DNA of 64,000 nt from an uncultured Psychrobacter sp. (GTDB taxonomy: Bacteria; Pseudomonadota; Gammaproteobacteria; Pseudomonadales; Moraxellaceae): NCBI RefSeq assembly GCF_947488565.1, contig NZ_CANKZC010000004.1, forward strand, positions 124,001 to 188,000, given 5' to 3'. The notes beneath the pieces are model-generated. The model saw only the letters and a program-made list of their open reading frames with translations, was not told where the DNA came from and searched no databases. Both the position numbers and the translations under genes were made by a program. This document shows, piece after piece, positions 36,608 through 46,596 of the stretch. Numbering within the stretch: position 1 is the stretch's first letter; the number at the start of each line of letters is the position of its first letter.

Positions 36608-38401
36608 CTAAAAAGCAAATTGATCAACGTTCATGCTCATGTATGGCTCAATACCTGTGCTGATGCGCTGTACGTGCGTTGTAGTACGCGGTAACAACTT
36701 AGCAAAATAGAACTGAGCGGTTTTAATCTTGGCATCATAGAAGGCATGTTCACTGTTACCGTTTTTGATCTCGGTTTGAGCAATCAATGCCATACGTGCC
36801 CATAAGTAGGCAAGAGTGACATAACCACTAAAATACATGTAATCAACGGCAGCACCGCCAACGGCGTCTGGGTTTTCAGTGGCTTGCATACCAATACGTG
36901 CGGTTAAGTCGCCCCATTCTTTTAAATGTTTGGCAAGTGGACGGATGAATTGTCCCATCTCATCATTGTCTTTATTTTCTTCACAGAACTGTTGAATAAT
37001 ATCGACAAAGTTTGCCAGCAATTTACCTTGTGAGCCTAAGACTTTACGACCAAGTAGATCGAGCGCTTGAATTTCAGTGGTACCTTCATACAGGCAAGCA
37101 ATACGGGTGTCACGGACGTTTTGCTCCATACCCCATTCGCTGATAAAGCCATGACCACCATAAACTTGTACCCCATGATTCGCAGCTTCTAGACCCGTTT
37201 CAGTCAAGAAGGCTTTAGCAATCGGTGTCAATAACGACAGCATTTGATCGGCAAACTTAAGCTCATCACCTTCGCCTTTTGCCACCGTATCGGCAAAATG
37301 AGAGAGATAATATACTAGCGCACGGCCACCTTCAGCAAAGGCTTTTTCAGTCAATAGCATGTTGCGAACAGCTGGGTGTACAATGATAGGGTCAGCGACT
37401 TTATCTGGCGCTTTGGCACCTGATAGAGCGCGCATCGCTAAGCGGTCTTTGGCATAAGTCAATGAACCTTGGAAAGCATATTCTGCTGCAGTTAAGCCTT
37501 GCACAGCCGTACCGATACGCGCCACATTCATAAAAGTAAACATGCATTGTAGGCCGCGGTTTTCAGGACCAATCAAATAACCTGTTGCGCCATCAAAATT
37601 CATCACGCAAGTAGCAGAAGCTTTGATACCCATTTTGTGCTCGATAGAGCCGCAGACAACGTTATTGTTTTCGCCCAGGCTATTATCGTCATTGACCATT
37701 ACTTTGGGAACGATAAATAAAGAGATGCCTTTAGTACCAGCAGGGGCACCTGGTAGACGCGCTAAGACGATATGAATGATGTTTTCAGCCAAATCATGCT
37801 CGCCGGCTGAGATAAAAATCTTTTGACCAGTGATGCTATAACTGCCGTCGTCATTCGGCTGCGCTTTGGTACGAATAATACCCAAGTCAGAACCTGCATG
37901 TGCTTCAGTCAAACACATGGTGCCTGACCATTCGCCAGTGACCATCTTTTCTAAATACGTGTCTTTTTGGCTATCAGTACCATGATGTTCGATAGTTTGG
38001 ATAGCGCCATGAGATAAGCCAGGATACATGGAGAATGACCAGTTAGCCGTACCTACCATCTCATTGATGACCGTAGATAATGAAAATGGCATATTTTGAC
38101 CACCAAACTCTTCTTCAGCAGAAAGCGCAGGAAAGCCAAGCTCACAGTACTGTTGATAAGCTTCTTTGAAGCCTTTAGGGGTGGTGACCTTGCCATTATC
38201 AAAATGACAGCCTTCAGCATCGCCGCTTTGATTCAGTGGTGACAACTCATTTTCAGCAAAGCTTGCAGCCATCTCAAACAGACTGTCCATTAACTCGCGA
38301 TCAGCTTCTTGAAATTTTGGTAAGCGTTTATAGTGGCTTTCGCTATCAAGTAGCTCATGCATGACGAATTGAATATCACGTAATGGGGCTTTGTACTGCA
38401 T
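36608..38401 (-). CDS. acyl-CoA dehydrogenase, C-terminal-domain-extended type, paralogue 2
   Basis: A 597-residue FAD acyl-CoA dehydrogenase clearly paralogous to the gene at 32.55-34.34 kb: the same MCLTEAHAGSDLG, GIKASATCVMNFD and LYEGTTEIQALDL blocks appear in the same order, and the C-terminal extra domain is retained. It has its own terminator and a 358-bp upstream gap, so it is transcribed alone. The two enzymes probably differ in acyl chain preference (inference). Confidence 0.92.
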   Translation of the reverse strand: MQYKAPLRDIQFVMHELLDSESHYKRLPKFQEADRELMDSLFEMAASFAENELSPLNQSGDAEGCHFDNGKVTTPKGFKEAYQQYCELGFPALSAEEEFGGQNMPFSLSTVINEMVGTANWSFSMYPGLSHGAIQTIEHHGTDSQKDTYLEKMVTGEWSGTMCLTEAHAGSDLGIIRTKAQPNDDGSYSITGQKIFISAGEHDLAENIIHIVLARLPGAPAGTKGISLFIVPKVMVNDDNSLGENNNVVCGSIEHKMGIKASATCVMNFDGATGYLIGPENRGLQCMFTFMNVARIGTAVQGLTAAEYAFQGSLTYAKDRLAMRALSGAKAPDKVADPIIVHPAVRNMLLTEKAFAEGGRALVYYLSHFADTVAKGEGDELKFADQMLSLLTPIAKAFLTETGLEAANHGVQVYGGHGFISEWGMEQNVRDTRIACLYEGTTEIQALDLLGRKVLGSQGKLLANFVDIIQQFCEENKDNDEMGQFIRPLAKHLKEWGDLTARIGMQATENPDAVGGAAVDYMYFSGYVTLAYLWARMALIAQTEIKNGNSEHAFYDAKIKTAQFYFAKLLPRTTTHVQRISTGIEPYMSMNVDQFAF

Positions 38402-38759
38402 AACTTCCTGTCCTTTTTTTGGTATGACCGACAGCGAACAAACAACTTAGCTTGTGGTTATTTTGACTGTTAGTATGTTACTGATATCAGATTTGCCTAC
38501 ACAAAAGACTTAGGGCTGCGATATCGGTCATATAATATAACGTTGAAAAATGCTAAAAGAATTATGACTGTATTAGTAAATTCACCTCAAAAGATAGGCG
38601 TTCACTAGAAATTATACAAGTTTGGTTATAATACTGATAAGTCATCAACCCAACTTGCATCCTTTATATAATCAGCGTTGAAGGACAAAAAATAGTGCTA
38701 AATACGGTACACAGAAAAGCTATATAAGCCAATCACTATAGTAGTGGTGATAGATTAAA
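38402..38759. other. intergenic region upstream of acyl-CoA dehydrogenase 2
   Basis: About 358 bases between the EAL-protein end and the dehydrogenase start, both leftward. It should contain the dehydrogenase promoter. I looked for a fatty-acid regulator palindrome and did not find a convincing one. Confidence 0.5.
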
Positions 38760-40469
38760 TTAATTGAAACGTGCGTCTGGAAGAGACGCATGACTCAACA
38801 TTTTAGTTGCTATGTCAGCTGAGACAGGGCGACCAAACCAGTAACCTTGTCCATACTCGCAGCCCATTTGTAATAACAAATCACGTTGCTGCTCAGTCTC
38901 GATTCCTTCGGCGACGGCGCTCATATCCAAAGCAGTAGCCAAGTCTAAAATAGCTTTAACAATGGCAGACTGAGTACGATTATTCACTATTTTATCGATA
39001 AAGCTTTTGTCAATTTTAATGAAGTCAAAAGGGTATTCTTGTAAGTAACTAAGAGAGGCGTAACCCGTACCAAAATCATCTAATGACAAGCAGACTCCCA
39101 GCTCTTTTAGCGCGATAAGCTGTTGCTTGACACTTGCATGCCGCAGCATTAAAGATGACTCAGTAACTTCAATATGTAACTGATGAGGTTGAATAGAATG
39201 GTGCGTGAATAGATTGGTTACAAAGTCAAAAAATTCAATATGGCTAAATTCTGCAGCATCGGCATTGATGCAGACATGTTGCGTAAAATTCATCGACTCC
39301 CAAATACGAAGCTGCTCAGCGATTTGAACAGCCATCTGACAAAATAAATCAAATGACAGTTTGTGCTTAATAATAGCTTCAATAAAATCTTTTGGTTGTA
39401 GCAATCCACGCGTAGGATGCTGCCAACGTACGAGTGCTTCAAAACCAGCGATAGCGCCCGATTCTAAAGTAACTTTAGGCTGATAATAGGGCACGAACTG
39501 CTTGGCCGATATGGCTTCACGTAGCTCAGTCTCTAGCTGCAAACTGTCGATTGATTCGTGGTTTATCTCGTCGTTATACCAGCAGACATCATCTCCGCCA
39601 TGCTCTTTGGCATAATGTAACGCTTTTTCAGCTTTATTTAGCAAACTGCTCAACTGGTTACCGTCTTTAGGATAATAACTGACCCCAACCGATATCTGTA
39701 AATAAATACTGGTATTGTTTAATACAAATGGTCGCTCGCACATATGCATCAAGCTATCGAGTTCATGGCGTACTAGATGAGCATCACTAAATTCGAACAA
39801 TAGCCCAAAGTCATCACCGCCTAAGTGTGAAAAACATAGTAGCTGGTTGAGCTCAAGGGCGTTTACTCTAGCAACGAACTCTTTTATAAGCTCATCAACA
39901 TTGTCTTGTCCAAGGTTATTGACCAAAATACGATAACGATCAATATTTGCTCGAATAATCACTACTTCTTGGAAGCTATCCATTAAGACATCATTGGTCT
40001 GACTCAAAAATACTTTACGATTTGGTAGTCCTGTTAACTGATTATGATTGAGTAGATGCGCAACTTGTTGTTGGTCTTCGACGACTGAGGAGATGTCGCG
40101 TACCATTCCAATATAATAGACAGTTTTGTCTACATAAATCCTGCGATAAGATATATGGCAATTGAGTGTGCGTCCATAACGGTTTAGTAGAGCAAAATTA
40201 TTTTCATAAAAACCCTCACTATCTAGTCGATTGGAGATATCTTTTAAAATAGACTGCTCTTTTTTTGATAAGAATTCAGCAGCGTAGATACCAAGAGGTC
40301 GTCCAATCATGTAGGGCTCTTCAAAACCAATCATTATCTCATAAGCAGGATTAATGGACAGGTAGCGTAAATTGGCGTCTAAAATAAATACAGCGTCTTC
40401 AAGACGCTCGCACAGCTCCGACATTAGTTGCTGCTTAACTGATGGTGAAAGGGGCGCAAAGGTAGTCAT
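38760..40469 (-). CDS. PAS-GGDEF-EAL cyclic-di-GMP phosphodiesterase-like protein
   Basis: A 569-residue signalling protein without membrane helices. A PAS domain covers about residues 15-130, a GGDEF domain 140-300 and an EAL domain 310-565. The GGDEF signature is altered to GGDDF and the metal-site DxD region reads NID, so cyclase activity is doubtful. The EAL domain keeps its key motifs: FEALVRW, the ESSLM glutamate, DDFGTGYASL, KIDKSFI and AEGIET. It is therefore likely a c-di-GMP phosphodiesterase, with the GGDEF domain perhaps a GTP-binding regulator. Confidence 0.92.
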   Translation of the reverse strand: MTTFAPLSPSVKQQLMSELCERLEDAVFILDANLRYLSINPAYEIMIGFEEPYMIGRPLGIYAAEFLSKKEQSILKDISNRLDSEGFYENNFALLNRYGRTLNCHISYRRIYVDKTVYYIGMVRDISSVVEDQQQVAHLLNHNQLTGLPNRKVFLSQTNDVLMDSFQEVVIIRANIDRYRILVNNLGQDNVDELIKEFVARVNALELNQLLCFSHLGGDDFGLLFEFSDAHLVRHELDSLMHMCERPFVLNNTSIYLQISVGVSYYPKDGNQLSSLLNKAEKALHYAKEHGGDDVCWYNDEINHESIDSLQLETELREAISAKQFVPYYQPKVTLESGAIAGFEALVRWQHPTRGLLQPKDFIEAIIKHKLSFDLFCQMAVQIAEQLRIWESMNFTQHVCINADAAEFSHIEFFDFVTNLFTHHSIQPHQLHIEVTESSLMLRHASVKQQLIALKELGVCLSLDDFGTGYASLSYLQEYPFDFIKIDKSFIDKIVNNRTQSAIVKAILDLATALDMSAVAEGIETEQQRDLLLQMGCEYGQGYWFGRPVSADIATKMLSHASLPDARFN

Positions 40470-40580
40470 AATTGAGACTCAATAGTCAAGCAAGGAGATT
40501 AATATTATATTAAAGTCATAAGATAGCGATGGTATATAAAATATAAACAATTGTCTACTAAAGTTATTTTTAATGAGGAC

Positions 40581-41477
40581 TCAGGTTTTTTGTTGGTGCA
40601 AATAATGAAGCGCATGTAATGTGGCTAAAGCGACAACAGGGGCGGTTTCGGTACGTAAGACTCTGGTCCCAATTTGCCAAGGTGCAAATCCAACATCGGC
40701 GGCTTGCTGGCGTTCATTATCGCTAAGACCACCCTCAGGGCCAATCAACAGTTCAATATAAGGTGACGCTTGTGTCAGTACTGTTGGCAACGACTCAGGC
40801 ATGACAGGTTGATCTGGCGCCGGTACGCTAAGCTGCATACGTAGATCGGCTGGTTGTCGCAATATCTGATAGTAAGGGTCTTGGCTAAGCGTGGAGACAA
40901 TAGGGCTAACAATCATGTGTAAATCTATATCGTTGGTGTCCAAATCTTGCAACCAGTCGTCAATAGAGATAGGGGGGAAAACAAGGGGTGGCCGATTTAG
41001 TCCGCACTGTTCACTGGCAGCAATAGCTACTTGCTGCCAGTGTAGAAGCTTCTTGTCTACTTGTGCAGGCTTTAGATTCACCTCACCATGATGACTGCTT
41101 AACAATTGAATACCAGTCACACCCAGCTCAGTAGCCTTTTGAATCGCATAATCCATCCGATCTCCACGACTCATAACCAAACCTATTTTAGTATGGATAG
41201 GGGCGTTACGATCTTCGTCTGTATGAGATAACAACGTCACCGTGGCGTTTTTTTTGCCGATGTTTTGCAGCTTTACATGATACTCGCCGCCAAAGCCATC
41301 GAATAAAATACCTTCATCTCCGACATTTGCACGCAGTACGCGGCCCCAATGATGTACGATGCTTTCTGTTAAGGCAATATCGGCACCAATAGAGAGAGTA
41401 TTTAACTTAGGATAATTAGCCTCAGTATCGCTGTTGGTAACATATTCATTGTTAGTAGCATAAAAAAAACGTCTCAA
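40581..41477 (-). CDS. rsmE: 16S rRNA (uracil1498-N3)-methyltransferase
   Basis: A SPOUT-class methyltransferase that modifies U1498 of 16S rRNA (E. coli numbering). The knot motifs IGPEGGLSDNE and LRTETAPVVAL are intact. At 298 residues it is longer than the E. coli enzyme (about 243) because of inserts near residue 15 and around 190-220. It is a single gene here, away from gshB. Confidence 0.93.
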   Translation of the reverse strand: MRRFFYATNNEYVTNSDTEANYPKLNTLSIGADIALTESIVHHWGRVLRANVGDEGILFDGFGGEYHVKLQNIGKKNATVTLLSHTDEDRNAPIHTKIGLVMSRGDRMDYAIQKATELGVTGIQLLSSHHGEVNLKPAQVDKKLLHWQQVAIAASEQCGLNRPPLVFPPISIDDWLQDLDTNDIDLHMIVSPIVSTLSQDPYYQILRQPADLRMQLSVPAPDQPVMPESLPTVLTQASPYIELLIGPEGGLSDNERQQAADVGFAPWQIGTRVLRTETAPVVALATLHALHYLHQQKT

Positions 41478-41628
41478 AATGGCTGAATCCTATATTTAAA
41501 CGACAATATTTTTTATATATTTTAGCAAAATATTGTTTAGATAAAAGTATCTCTATAGTAAATAGAGCTTAATATAAAAGTAATCTTTTTATAAAGTTAT
41601 AACGGTTTGAATGTTTTATATTTAGCAT

Positions 41629-41659
41629 AAAAAAACTGGCACTCCGAAGAACGCCAGTT
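41629..41659 (-). terminator. terminator after metF
   Basis: An 11-bp stem (41634-41644 with 41649-41659, two wobble pairs) with a TTCG tetraloop in the leftward transcript and a following T run. Confidence 0.88.
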
Positions 41660-41683
41660 ATGATAAATAATCTGTTATAAGAA

Positions 41684-42532
41684 CTAAGAGGCAAGGCCTA
41701 AGGCTTCTACTAAGCGCTTGTTTGGCTCAACTTTATTCATGCTATAAAAATGCATGGCTGGCACGCCCTCACTGATAAGACGCTCGCACAGACGATAAAC
41801 CACCTCAAAACCAAACTCACGAATGGCGCTGCGATCATCGCCAAAGTCAGCCAACCGTTTACGCACATAACGCGGAATATCAGCGCCACAACTATCGGCA
41901 AAGCGAACGAGGTTACTTGAGTTAGTGATCGGCATAATACCTGCAACCAGCGGCTGAACAGCAGTATCGATACCACGTTTTTCTAACGTATCACGCAAGT
42001 ACAAGTAGCTATCAGCATTATAAAAAAACTGCGTAATAGAAGCATTTGCACCAGCTTGGTACTTATTGACCAAATTATCAACATCGAACTCAAAGCTTCG
42101 CGCTTGCGGATGCATCTCAGGATACGCAGCCACTTCGATGTGAAAATGCTCGCCTGAGTGCTCACGAATAAACTTAACCAAATCTAGCGCAAACGGTAGC
42201 TCACCCATACCGACTTGCCCTGAGGGTAAGTCGCCGCGTAGGGCAACCAGGCGCTTGATACCTAGACTTTTATAATGCGTTAGAAGCTCAGCAATCTCGG
42301 CCTTGTCGTCACCGATACAAGACATGTGCGGCGCAATATCAGTCTCACCGCGCGCGCACAATGCTTGGACAATATTTAAGGTGCGGCTACGAGTCGAGCC
42401 GCCAGCACCATAAGTCACCGAAAAGTAGCTCGGCGACAGTTTATTGAGCTCATCATAAGTACTAAGTAGCTTTTCGTGTCCCAGCTCAGTTTTGGCTGGG
42501 AAAAACTCAAAAGAAAAAGCAGGCTTACTCAC
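41684..42532 (-). CDS. metF: 5,10-methylenetetrahydrofolate reductase
   Basis: An FAD enzyme making 5-methyl-THF, the methyl donor for methionine regeneration. It has 282 residues with the FEFFPAKTELG N-terminus, TYGAGGSTR and ASITQFFYNADSY motifs. It begins 11 bp after ahcY and shares its promoter and riboswitch. Together the two genes recycle SAH to homocysteine and supply methyl groups to remethylate it. Confidence 0.96.
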   Translation of the reverse strand: MSKPAFSFEFFPAKTELGHEKLLSTYDELNKLSPSYFSVTYGAGGSTRSRTLNIVQALCARGETDIAPHMSCIGDDKAEIAELLTHYKSLGIKRLVALRGDLPSGQVGMGELPFALDLVKFIREHSGEHFHIEVAAYPEMHPQARSFEFDVDNLVNKYQAGANASITQFFYNADSYLYLRDTLEKRGIDTAVQPLVAGIMPITNSSNLVRFADSCGADIPRYVRKRLADFGDDRSAIREFGFEVVYRLCERLISEGVPAMHFYSMNKVEPNKRLVEALGLAS

Positions 42533-42543
42533 AATCGCGCTCC

Positions 42544-43968
42544 TTAGTATTTATAAGCGTCAGGCTTAAACGGACCTTCAGCTGGAACACCTAAGTACTC
42601 AGCCTGTTTCTCAGTCAGCTTAGTCAATGTACCGTTAAAGCCTGCAACCATCGCAGCAGCGACTTCTTCGTCAAGCTTTTTCGGCAATACTTTGACATAT
42701 AAATTATCGAAGCGCTCATCAACAGGAAGCTCAGCGAACTTTTCTTCGAACAGATACATTTGGGCCAATACTTGGTTGGCAAATGAGCCGTCCATCACGC
42801 GTGATGGGTGACCTGTAGCGTTACCTAAGTTGACTAGGCGACCTTCGGCAAGCAAAATCAGATAATCGTTTTCATCATCTGAGCGGAAAATTTGATGCAC
42901 TTGTGGTTTGATCTCAACCCAGCGCCAGTTGTCACGCATAAACTGGGTATCGATTTCGGTGTCAAAGTGACCGATGTTACAGACGACGGCACCAGGCTTT
43001 AGCGCCGCTAGCATATGTTTATCGCAAACATGATAATTACCAGTCGTGGTAACAATCAGATCAGTATCTTCTAACAGGCGAGTGTTGATGTTATCCGCGC
43101 CGCCAGTGTTGTCGCCATTGATATACGGAGACAATACTTCGTAGCCATCCATACAGGCTTGCATAGCACAGATAGGATCGACTTCTGATACTCGTACGAT
43201 CATGCCTTCTTGGCGTAAGCTTTGGGTTGAGCCTTTACCCACATCGCCATAACCGATAACTAATGCGCGGCGACCAGCAAGGAACATGTCAGTAGCACGT
43301 TTGATAGCGTCATTTAAGCTATGACGGCAGCCATATTTGTTGTCATTTTTAGACTTGGTCACCGCATCGTTGACGTTGATTGCAGGGACTTTTAGCGTGC
43401 CTTTACCCAGCATCTCAACCAAGCGATGCACGCCAGTGGTGGTCTCTTCTGAGATACCGTGGATGTTATCAAGCATTTGGGCATAATCGTTATGAATTAA
43501 CGCGGTTAAATCGCCGCCATCATCCAAGATTAAGTTAGCATCCCATAGTTGACCTGATTCTTCGCCGCCAACGTGGATTTGTTGACGCAAGCACCATTCG
43601 TACTCTTTTTCTGTTTCGCCTTTCCAAGCAAATACAGGCACACCTGCAGCAGCAATCGCAGCCGCAGCATGGTCTTGAGTTGAAAAGATATTACATGAAG
43701 TCCAGCGTACGTCAGCACCTAGCGCGACGAGGGTCTCGATAAGTACCGCAGTCTGAATGGTCATGTGGATACAGCCAGCGATTTTAGCGCCTTTGAGTGG
43801 CTGCTCATCTTGGTAGCGACGACGCAGACCCATAAGGGCAGGCATTTCGGCTTCGGCTAGCGTGATTTCACGGCGACCATAATCAGCAAGGCTGATGTCA
43901 GCGACTTTATAGTCAGTGAAAGAGGGATCGATCGTATGGGCAGAGGGTATGTTAGACACTGCGTCCAT
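42544..43968 (-). CDS. ahcY: adenosylhomocysteinase
   Basis: NAD-dependent hydrolysis of S-adenosylhomocysteine to homocysteine and adenosine, relieving inhibition of methyltransferases. The 474-residue protein has the [11 protein letters not shown] nucleotide-binding loop, the [23 protein letters not shown] catalytic segment and the C-terminal PDAYKY signature. AGGAGC precedes the start. The first gene of the ahcY-metF operon, it is preceded by a 140-nt SAH riboswitch. Confidence 0.97.
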   Translation of the reverse strand: MDAVSNIPSAHTIDPSFTDYKVADISLADYGRREITLAEAEMPALMGLRRRYQDEQPLKGAKIAGCIHMTIQTAVLIETLVALGADVRWTSCNIFSTQDHAAAAIAAAGVPVFAWKGETEKEYEWCLRQQIHVGGEESGQLWDANLILDDGGDLTALIHNDYAQMLDNIHGISEETTTGVHRLVEMLGKGTLKVPAINVNDAVTKSKNDNKYGCRHSLNDAIKRATDMFLAGRRALVIGYGDVGKGSTQSLRQEGMIVRVSEVDPICAMQACMDGYEVLSPYINGDNTGGADNINTRLLEDTDLIVTTTGNYHVCDKHMLAALKPGAVVCNIGHFDTEIDTQFMRDNWRWVEIKPQVHQIFRSDDENDYLILLAEGRLVNLGNATGHPSRVMDGSFANQVLAQMYLFEEKFAELPVDERFDNLYVKVLPKKLDEEVAAAMVAGFNGTLTKLTEKQAEYLGVPAEGPFKPDAYKY

Positions 43969-44010
43969 AATATGCTCCTATCAGTTAATAGATAAAAAGA
44001 ATAAAAACGC

Positions 44011-44150
44011 AGGTGCCGTTGTTTATGCTGTCAATAACCAAATAATGGTCATTCACAGTTCACCGAGCCTAACATAATGTCTGATTTGCCTGACTATATA
44101 GCCTAAATGCAGTAATCGAAGATTATGGCGCAACACCTCTCGGAGGTCGT
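44011..44150 (-). promoter_or_regulatory. S-adenosylhomocysteine (SAH) riboswitch upstream of ahcY-metF
   Basis: In the leftward transcript, CCGAG (44139-44143) pairs with CUCGG (44063-44067) as P1; the conserved core AGGUGUUGC follows (44130-44138); CAUAAU (44122-44127) pairs with AUUAUG (44073-44078) as P2; the AGGCUCG block follows; and AACGGCACCU (44011-44020) ends it. AGGUG of the core pairs with CACCU of the last block as the P4 pseudoknot. Compared with the known Ralstonia aptamer, AACGG and the register are the same, while GAGCG/CGCUC has changed to AGGUG/CACCU, a compensatory change. An extra hairpin (44033-44053) lies between P1 and P4. Such switches turn expression on when SAH is high. 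Confidence 0.83.
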
Positions 44151-44245
44151 TATTGTAATAGATGAGACTTCGCTTGTCACCTATTGACTGATATAAATAG
44201 CTGACGGCTTAGATAGATAAGATTTTAAACAGCAATCCATAGCCA

Positions 44246-44271
44246 TAAAAAAGGCCACCTTTAGATGACCT
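44246..44271 (-). terminator. terminator after the BtuB-like receptor gene
   Basis: An 8-bp stem (44252-44259 with 44264-44271, wobbles included) with a T run in the leftward transcript, about 40 bp after the stop codon and directly upstream of the ahcY leader. Confidence 0.75.
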
Positions 44272-44309
44272 ATTTTATTTTGAGTTCTTTTGATATTACT
44301 TAACCAAAC

Positions 44310-46247
44310 TTAGTACCAGTTATAGGTAAGCGAAGTAAAAAAGTTAGTACCATCCTGATTATATCGCTCACCAAAATCACCGAAACTTTCATTGGTTGTG
44401 TAGTCTTGATTAGTCAGGTTTTCAATACGGCTGGTTAGAGTTAAGTTTGGATTTATATAGTAATTACCACTGATATTAAATAAGGTATAGTCATCAATAA
44501 ATGTGCTGTTATCTGCAACATTATAAGTCTTGCCAACATACTCCGCTTCAGCACGCACATCAAAGTCTAAAGCTTGGTAACCTACATATATTAATCCTGT
44601 ATGCTCAGGACGGTAAACCAATTGTTTGCCTTTATTGACACCTGAACGCTCTTCTGCGCTCGTACGAGTATATTGCCCACCAAATAAAAAATTGTTCAAC
44701 TGCCAGTCTGATGTAAAGCTATAACCTGATAACTCTGCCGCATCAATGTTGACAGCTTGGTATTTTCCAATTAACGGATCATAAGTGTTATTAATAAGAT
44801 TGTCGACACGGCTATGAAAACCAGTCAGGCGCGTAGTCTGCAAAGTATCATTTGACTCGATGAATACTTCTAAGTTTTTACTCTCTTCAACCTCTAAATC
44901 TTCATTTGGCGCATAGTAAAAGCTTTCAACATATAGATCGTTAAGCGAAGGTGCTCTATAACCAGTGGCAAAACTGGTACCCAGACGTAGGCTAGGGGCT
45001 AGCTTTACAGCATAACCAAGACTATAAGTGGTTTCGTTATCAAACTGCGAATTATCATCGTAACGGACATTGGCTTGAAAGTCATAAGCATCTTCATTGA
45101 GTTGATAACCAACAAAGCCACTTTTTATCGTGCGGTCATTTATTTTATAAGTGTCATTACCATTATCAGGTGTGTTATCAGTAATATCTACCTTTTGTTT
45201 GAGCCATTCTGCCCCTGCTTGCAGCTGTCCTGCAGGCAGACGATAAATACTTAGTAAGTTTGCTTGTCTTTGTTTAGTCTCGAACTCATCCCCGACTTTG
45301 TTATCAAGATTGTCTAAACTTTCACCTGCTGATAAGCGTAACGTTAAATTATCTTTTTCGTATTGTGAAAAAGCGGATATTGCTCCATTTTCTTGGTCAA
45401 TTTCTGCGTTAGGCTCATTAGTGTAGTTATCGAATTCAGTAGTCGATTGGGCAAATAGGCCAGTTGCTCCGATACTGATGTTTTCAGTTAAAGGCATACT
45501 TGCATTTAAAGAAAAATTGTTACTTTTAAAACCATCGTCGTCTTTATTGTTACCTATTTGATATGCAAGAGCGCTGATACCGTCAGTTTGGTTACGGCTA
45601 GCAGATAAGCTAAGTTTTGCACCTTGAGCATTTGCAAATTGTGCGTCAGCCCCATATAAATAGTGGTCGTTTGAGCCGACACCTGCAGTGACGGAAAAGT
45701 TAGTCTGTTCGACATTGCTACCTTTAGTAAAGACTTGAATGACACCGCCCATCGCATCAGAGCCGTAGATACTAGATCCAGATGCGCCATATAATATTTC
45801 GATACGATCGATCTGGTCGGTTGGTAACAGAGCTAGGGCAGGTTGTCCCGCTGACATTGACCCGTAGCGTACGCCATCAATTAATATCAAGACACGTTTG
45901 CTATCATAACCGCGTAAATAGAAATTACTGCTACTACCCATGCCTCCATCTTGCTTAATACTAAAACCGGGCTGACGCTTGAGAACCTCTAGTACTGTTT
46001 GTCCTTGATAACGTCTAAGTTCTTGGCTATCAACAACACGGGTTTGCGCAATGACATTGCTGATTTTGGTCGGTGTACGCGTCGCCGTTACGACGATCTC
46101 ATCCAGCTCAACTTGTGGTAGATTGCTCTCGTTGATGGAAGTGTTTTCAGAGGTGGCCGCCATGGTAGTATTCACTGCAAATAAACCAAGCGCGCTTAAA
46201 ACGCTTAAGCGAAGATAGGTAGTCGAAGATGAACGCGAAAAAGTCAT
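44310..46247 (-). CDS. TonB-dependent outer-membrane receptor, BtuB-like
   Basis: A 645-residue outer-membrane receptor. A signal peptide ends A-M-A-A near residue 31, followed by the TonB box region (DEIVVTATRTP), a plug domain (LRGYDSKRVLILIDGVRYG, GSDAMGGVIQVFTKG) and a 22-strand barrel ending in tyrosine. The plug resembles BtuB, suggesting cobalamin or a related corrinoid, but no cobalamin riboswitch is seen upstream and no btuCDF genes are nearby, so the ligand is uncertain. The ATG at 46247 was chosen over a TTG seven codons earlier because it gives a normal signal peptide. Confidence 0.88.
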   Translation of the reverse strand: MTFSRSSSTTYLRLSVLSALGLFAVNTTMAATSENTSINESNLPQVELDEIVVTATRTPTKISNVIAQTRVVDSQELRRYQGQTVLEVLKRQPGFSIKQDGGMGSSSNFYLRGYDSKRVLILIDGVRYGSMSAGQPALALLPTDQIDRIEILYGASGSSIYGSDAMGGVIQVFTKGSNVEQTNFSVTAGVGSNDHYLYGADAQFANAQGAKLSLSASRNQTDGISALAYQIGNNKDDDGFKSNNFSLNASMPLTENISIGATGLFAQSTTEFDNYTNEPNAEIDQENGAISAFSQYEKDNLTLRLSAGESLDNLDNKVGDEFETKQRQANLLSIYRLPAGQLQAGAEWLKQKVDITDNTPDNGNDTYKINDRTIKSGFVGYQLNEDAYDFQANVRYDDNSQFDNETTYSLGYAVKLAPSLRLGTSFATGYRAPSLNDLYVESFYYAPNEDLEVEESKNLEVFIESNDTLQTTRLTGFHSRVDNLINNTYDPLIGKYQAVNIDAAELSGYSFTSDWQLNNFLFGGQYTRTSAEERSGVNKGKQLVYRPEHTGLIYVGYQALDFDVRAEAEYVGKTYNVADNSTFIDDYTLFNISGNYYINPNLTLTSRIENLTNQDYTTNESFGDFGERYNQDGTNFFTSLTYNWY

Positions 46248-46596
46248 AAATAATCCAAAAGTTATCAAGCCAAAATTACCAAAAGTATCAAATGAGTAAA
46301 ACAGCAGTCATTATCTATAAAAACCCGTCACTTATAAACTACTTTAACCTAATGTTTCCTCACGGTAAGTTGAATGTTTTTCACCATACACTGCAAGAAG
46401 TTCATGCAAATACTTCGGCATTATTTGTATAACTCTTTAATAGATGAGAATGACATAGTATAAATAAGAATTAAAAATATAAATTACTATAAAAACGTGC
46501 AATCAAAGCCACTAATTTTATGAATAATTGTTATGATAGCGGCAGATATTATCCATTATCATCAGTTGTGCTACTACTAAAGTTAAGAGGTTGGTT
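46248..46596. other. intergenic region between divergent receptor and MscS genes
   Basis: About 350 A+T-rich bases with two outward promoters. Searched for cobalamin-box and Fur-box patterns without success; no ORF or RNA gene is seen. Confidence 0.5.

Noticed and set aside
46248..46450. Cobalamin riboswitch upstream of the BtuB-like receptor
   Set aside because: No B12-box (GCCACTG-type) or other conserved core could be found on the minus strand; the gap shows no consistent pairing.
46440..46590. Fur box between receptor and MscS genes
   Set aside because: Only a few scattered GATAATGA-like bases; no 19-bp dyad.
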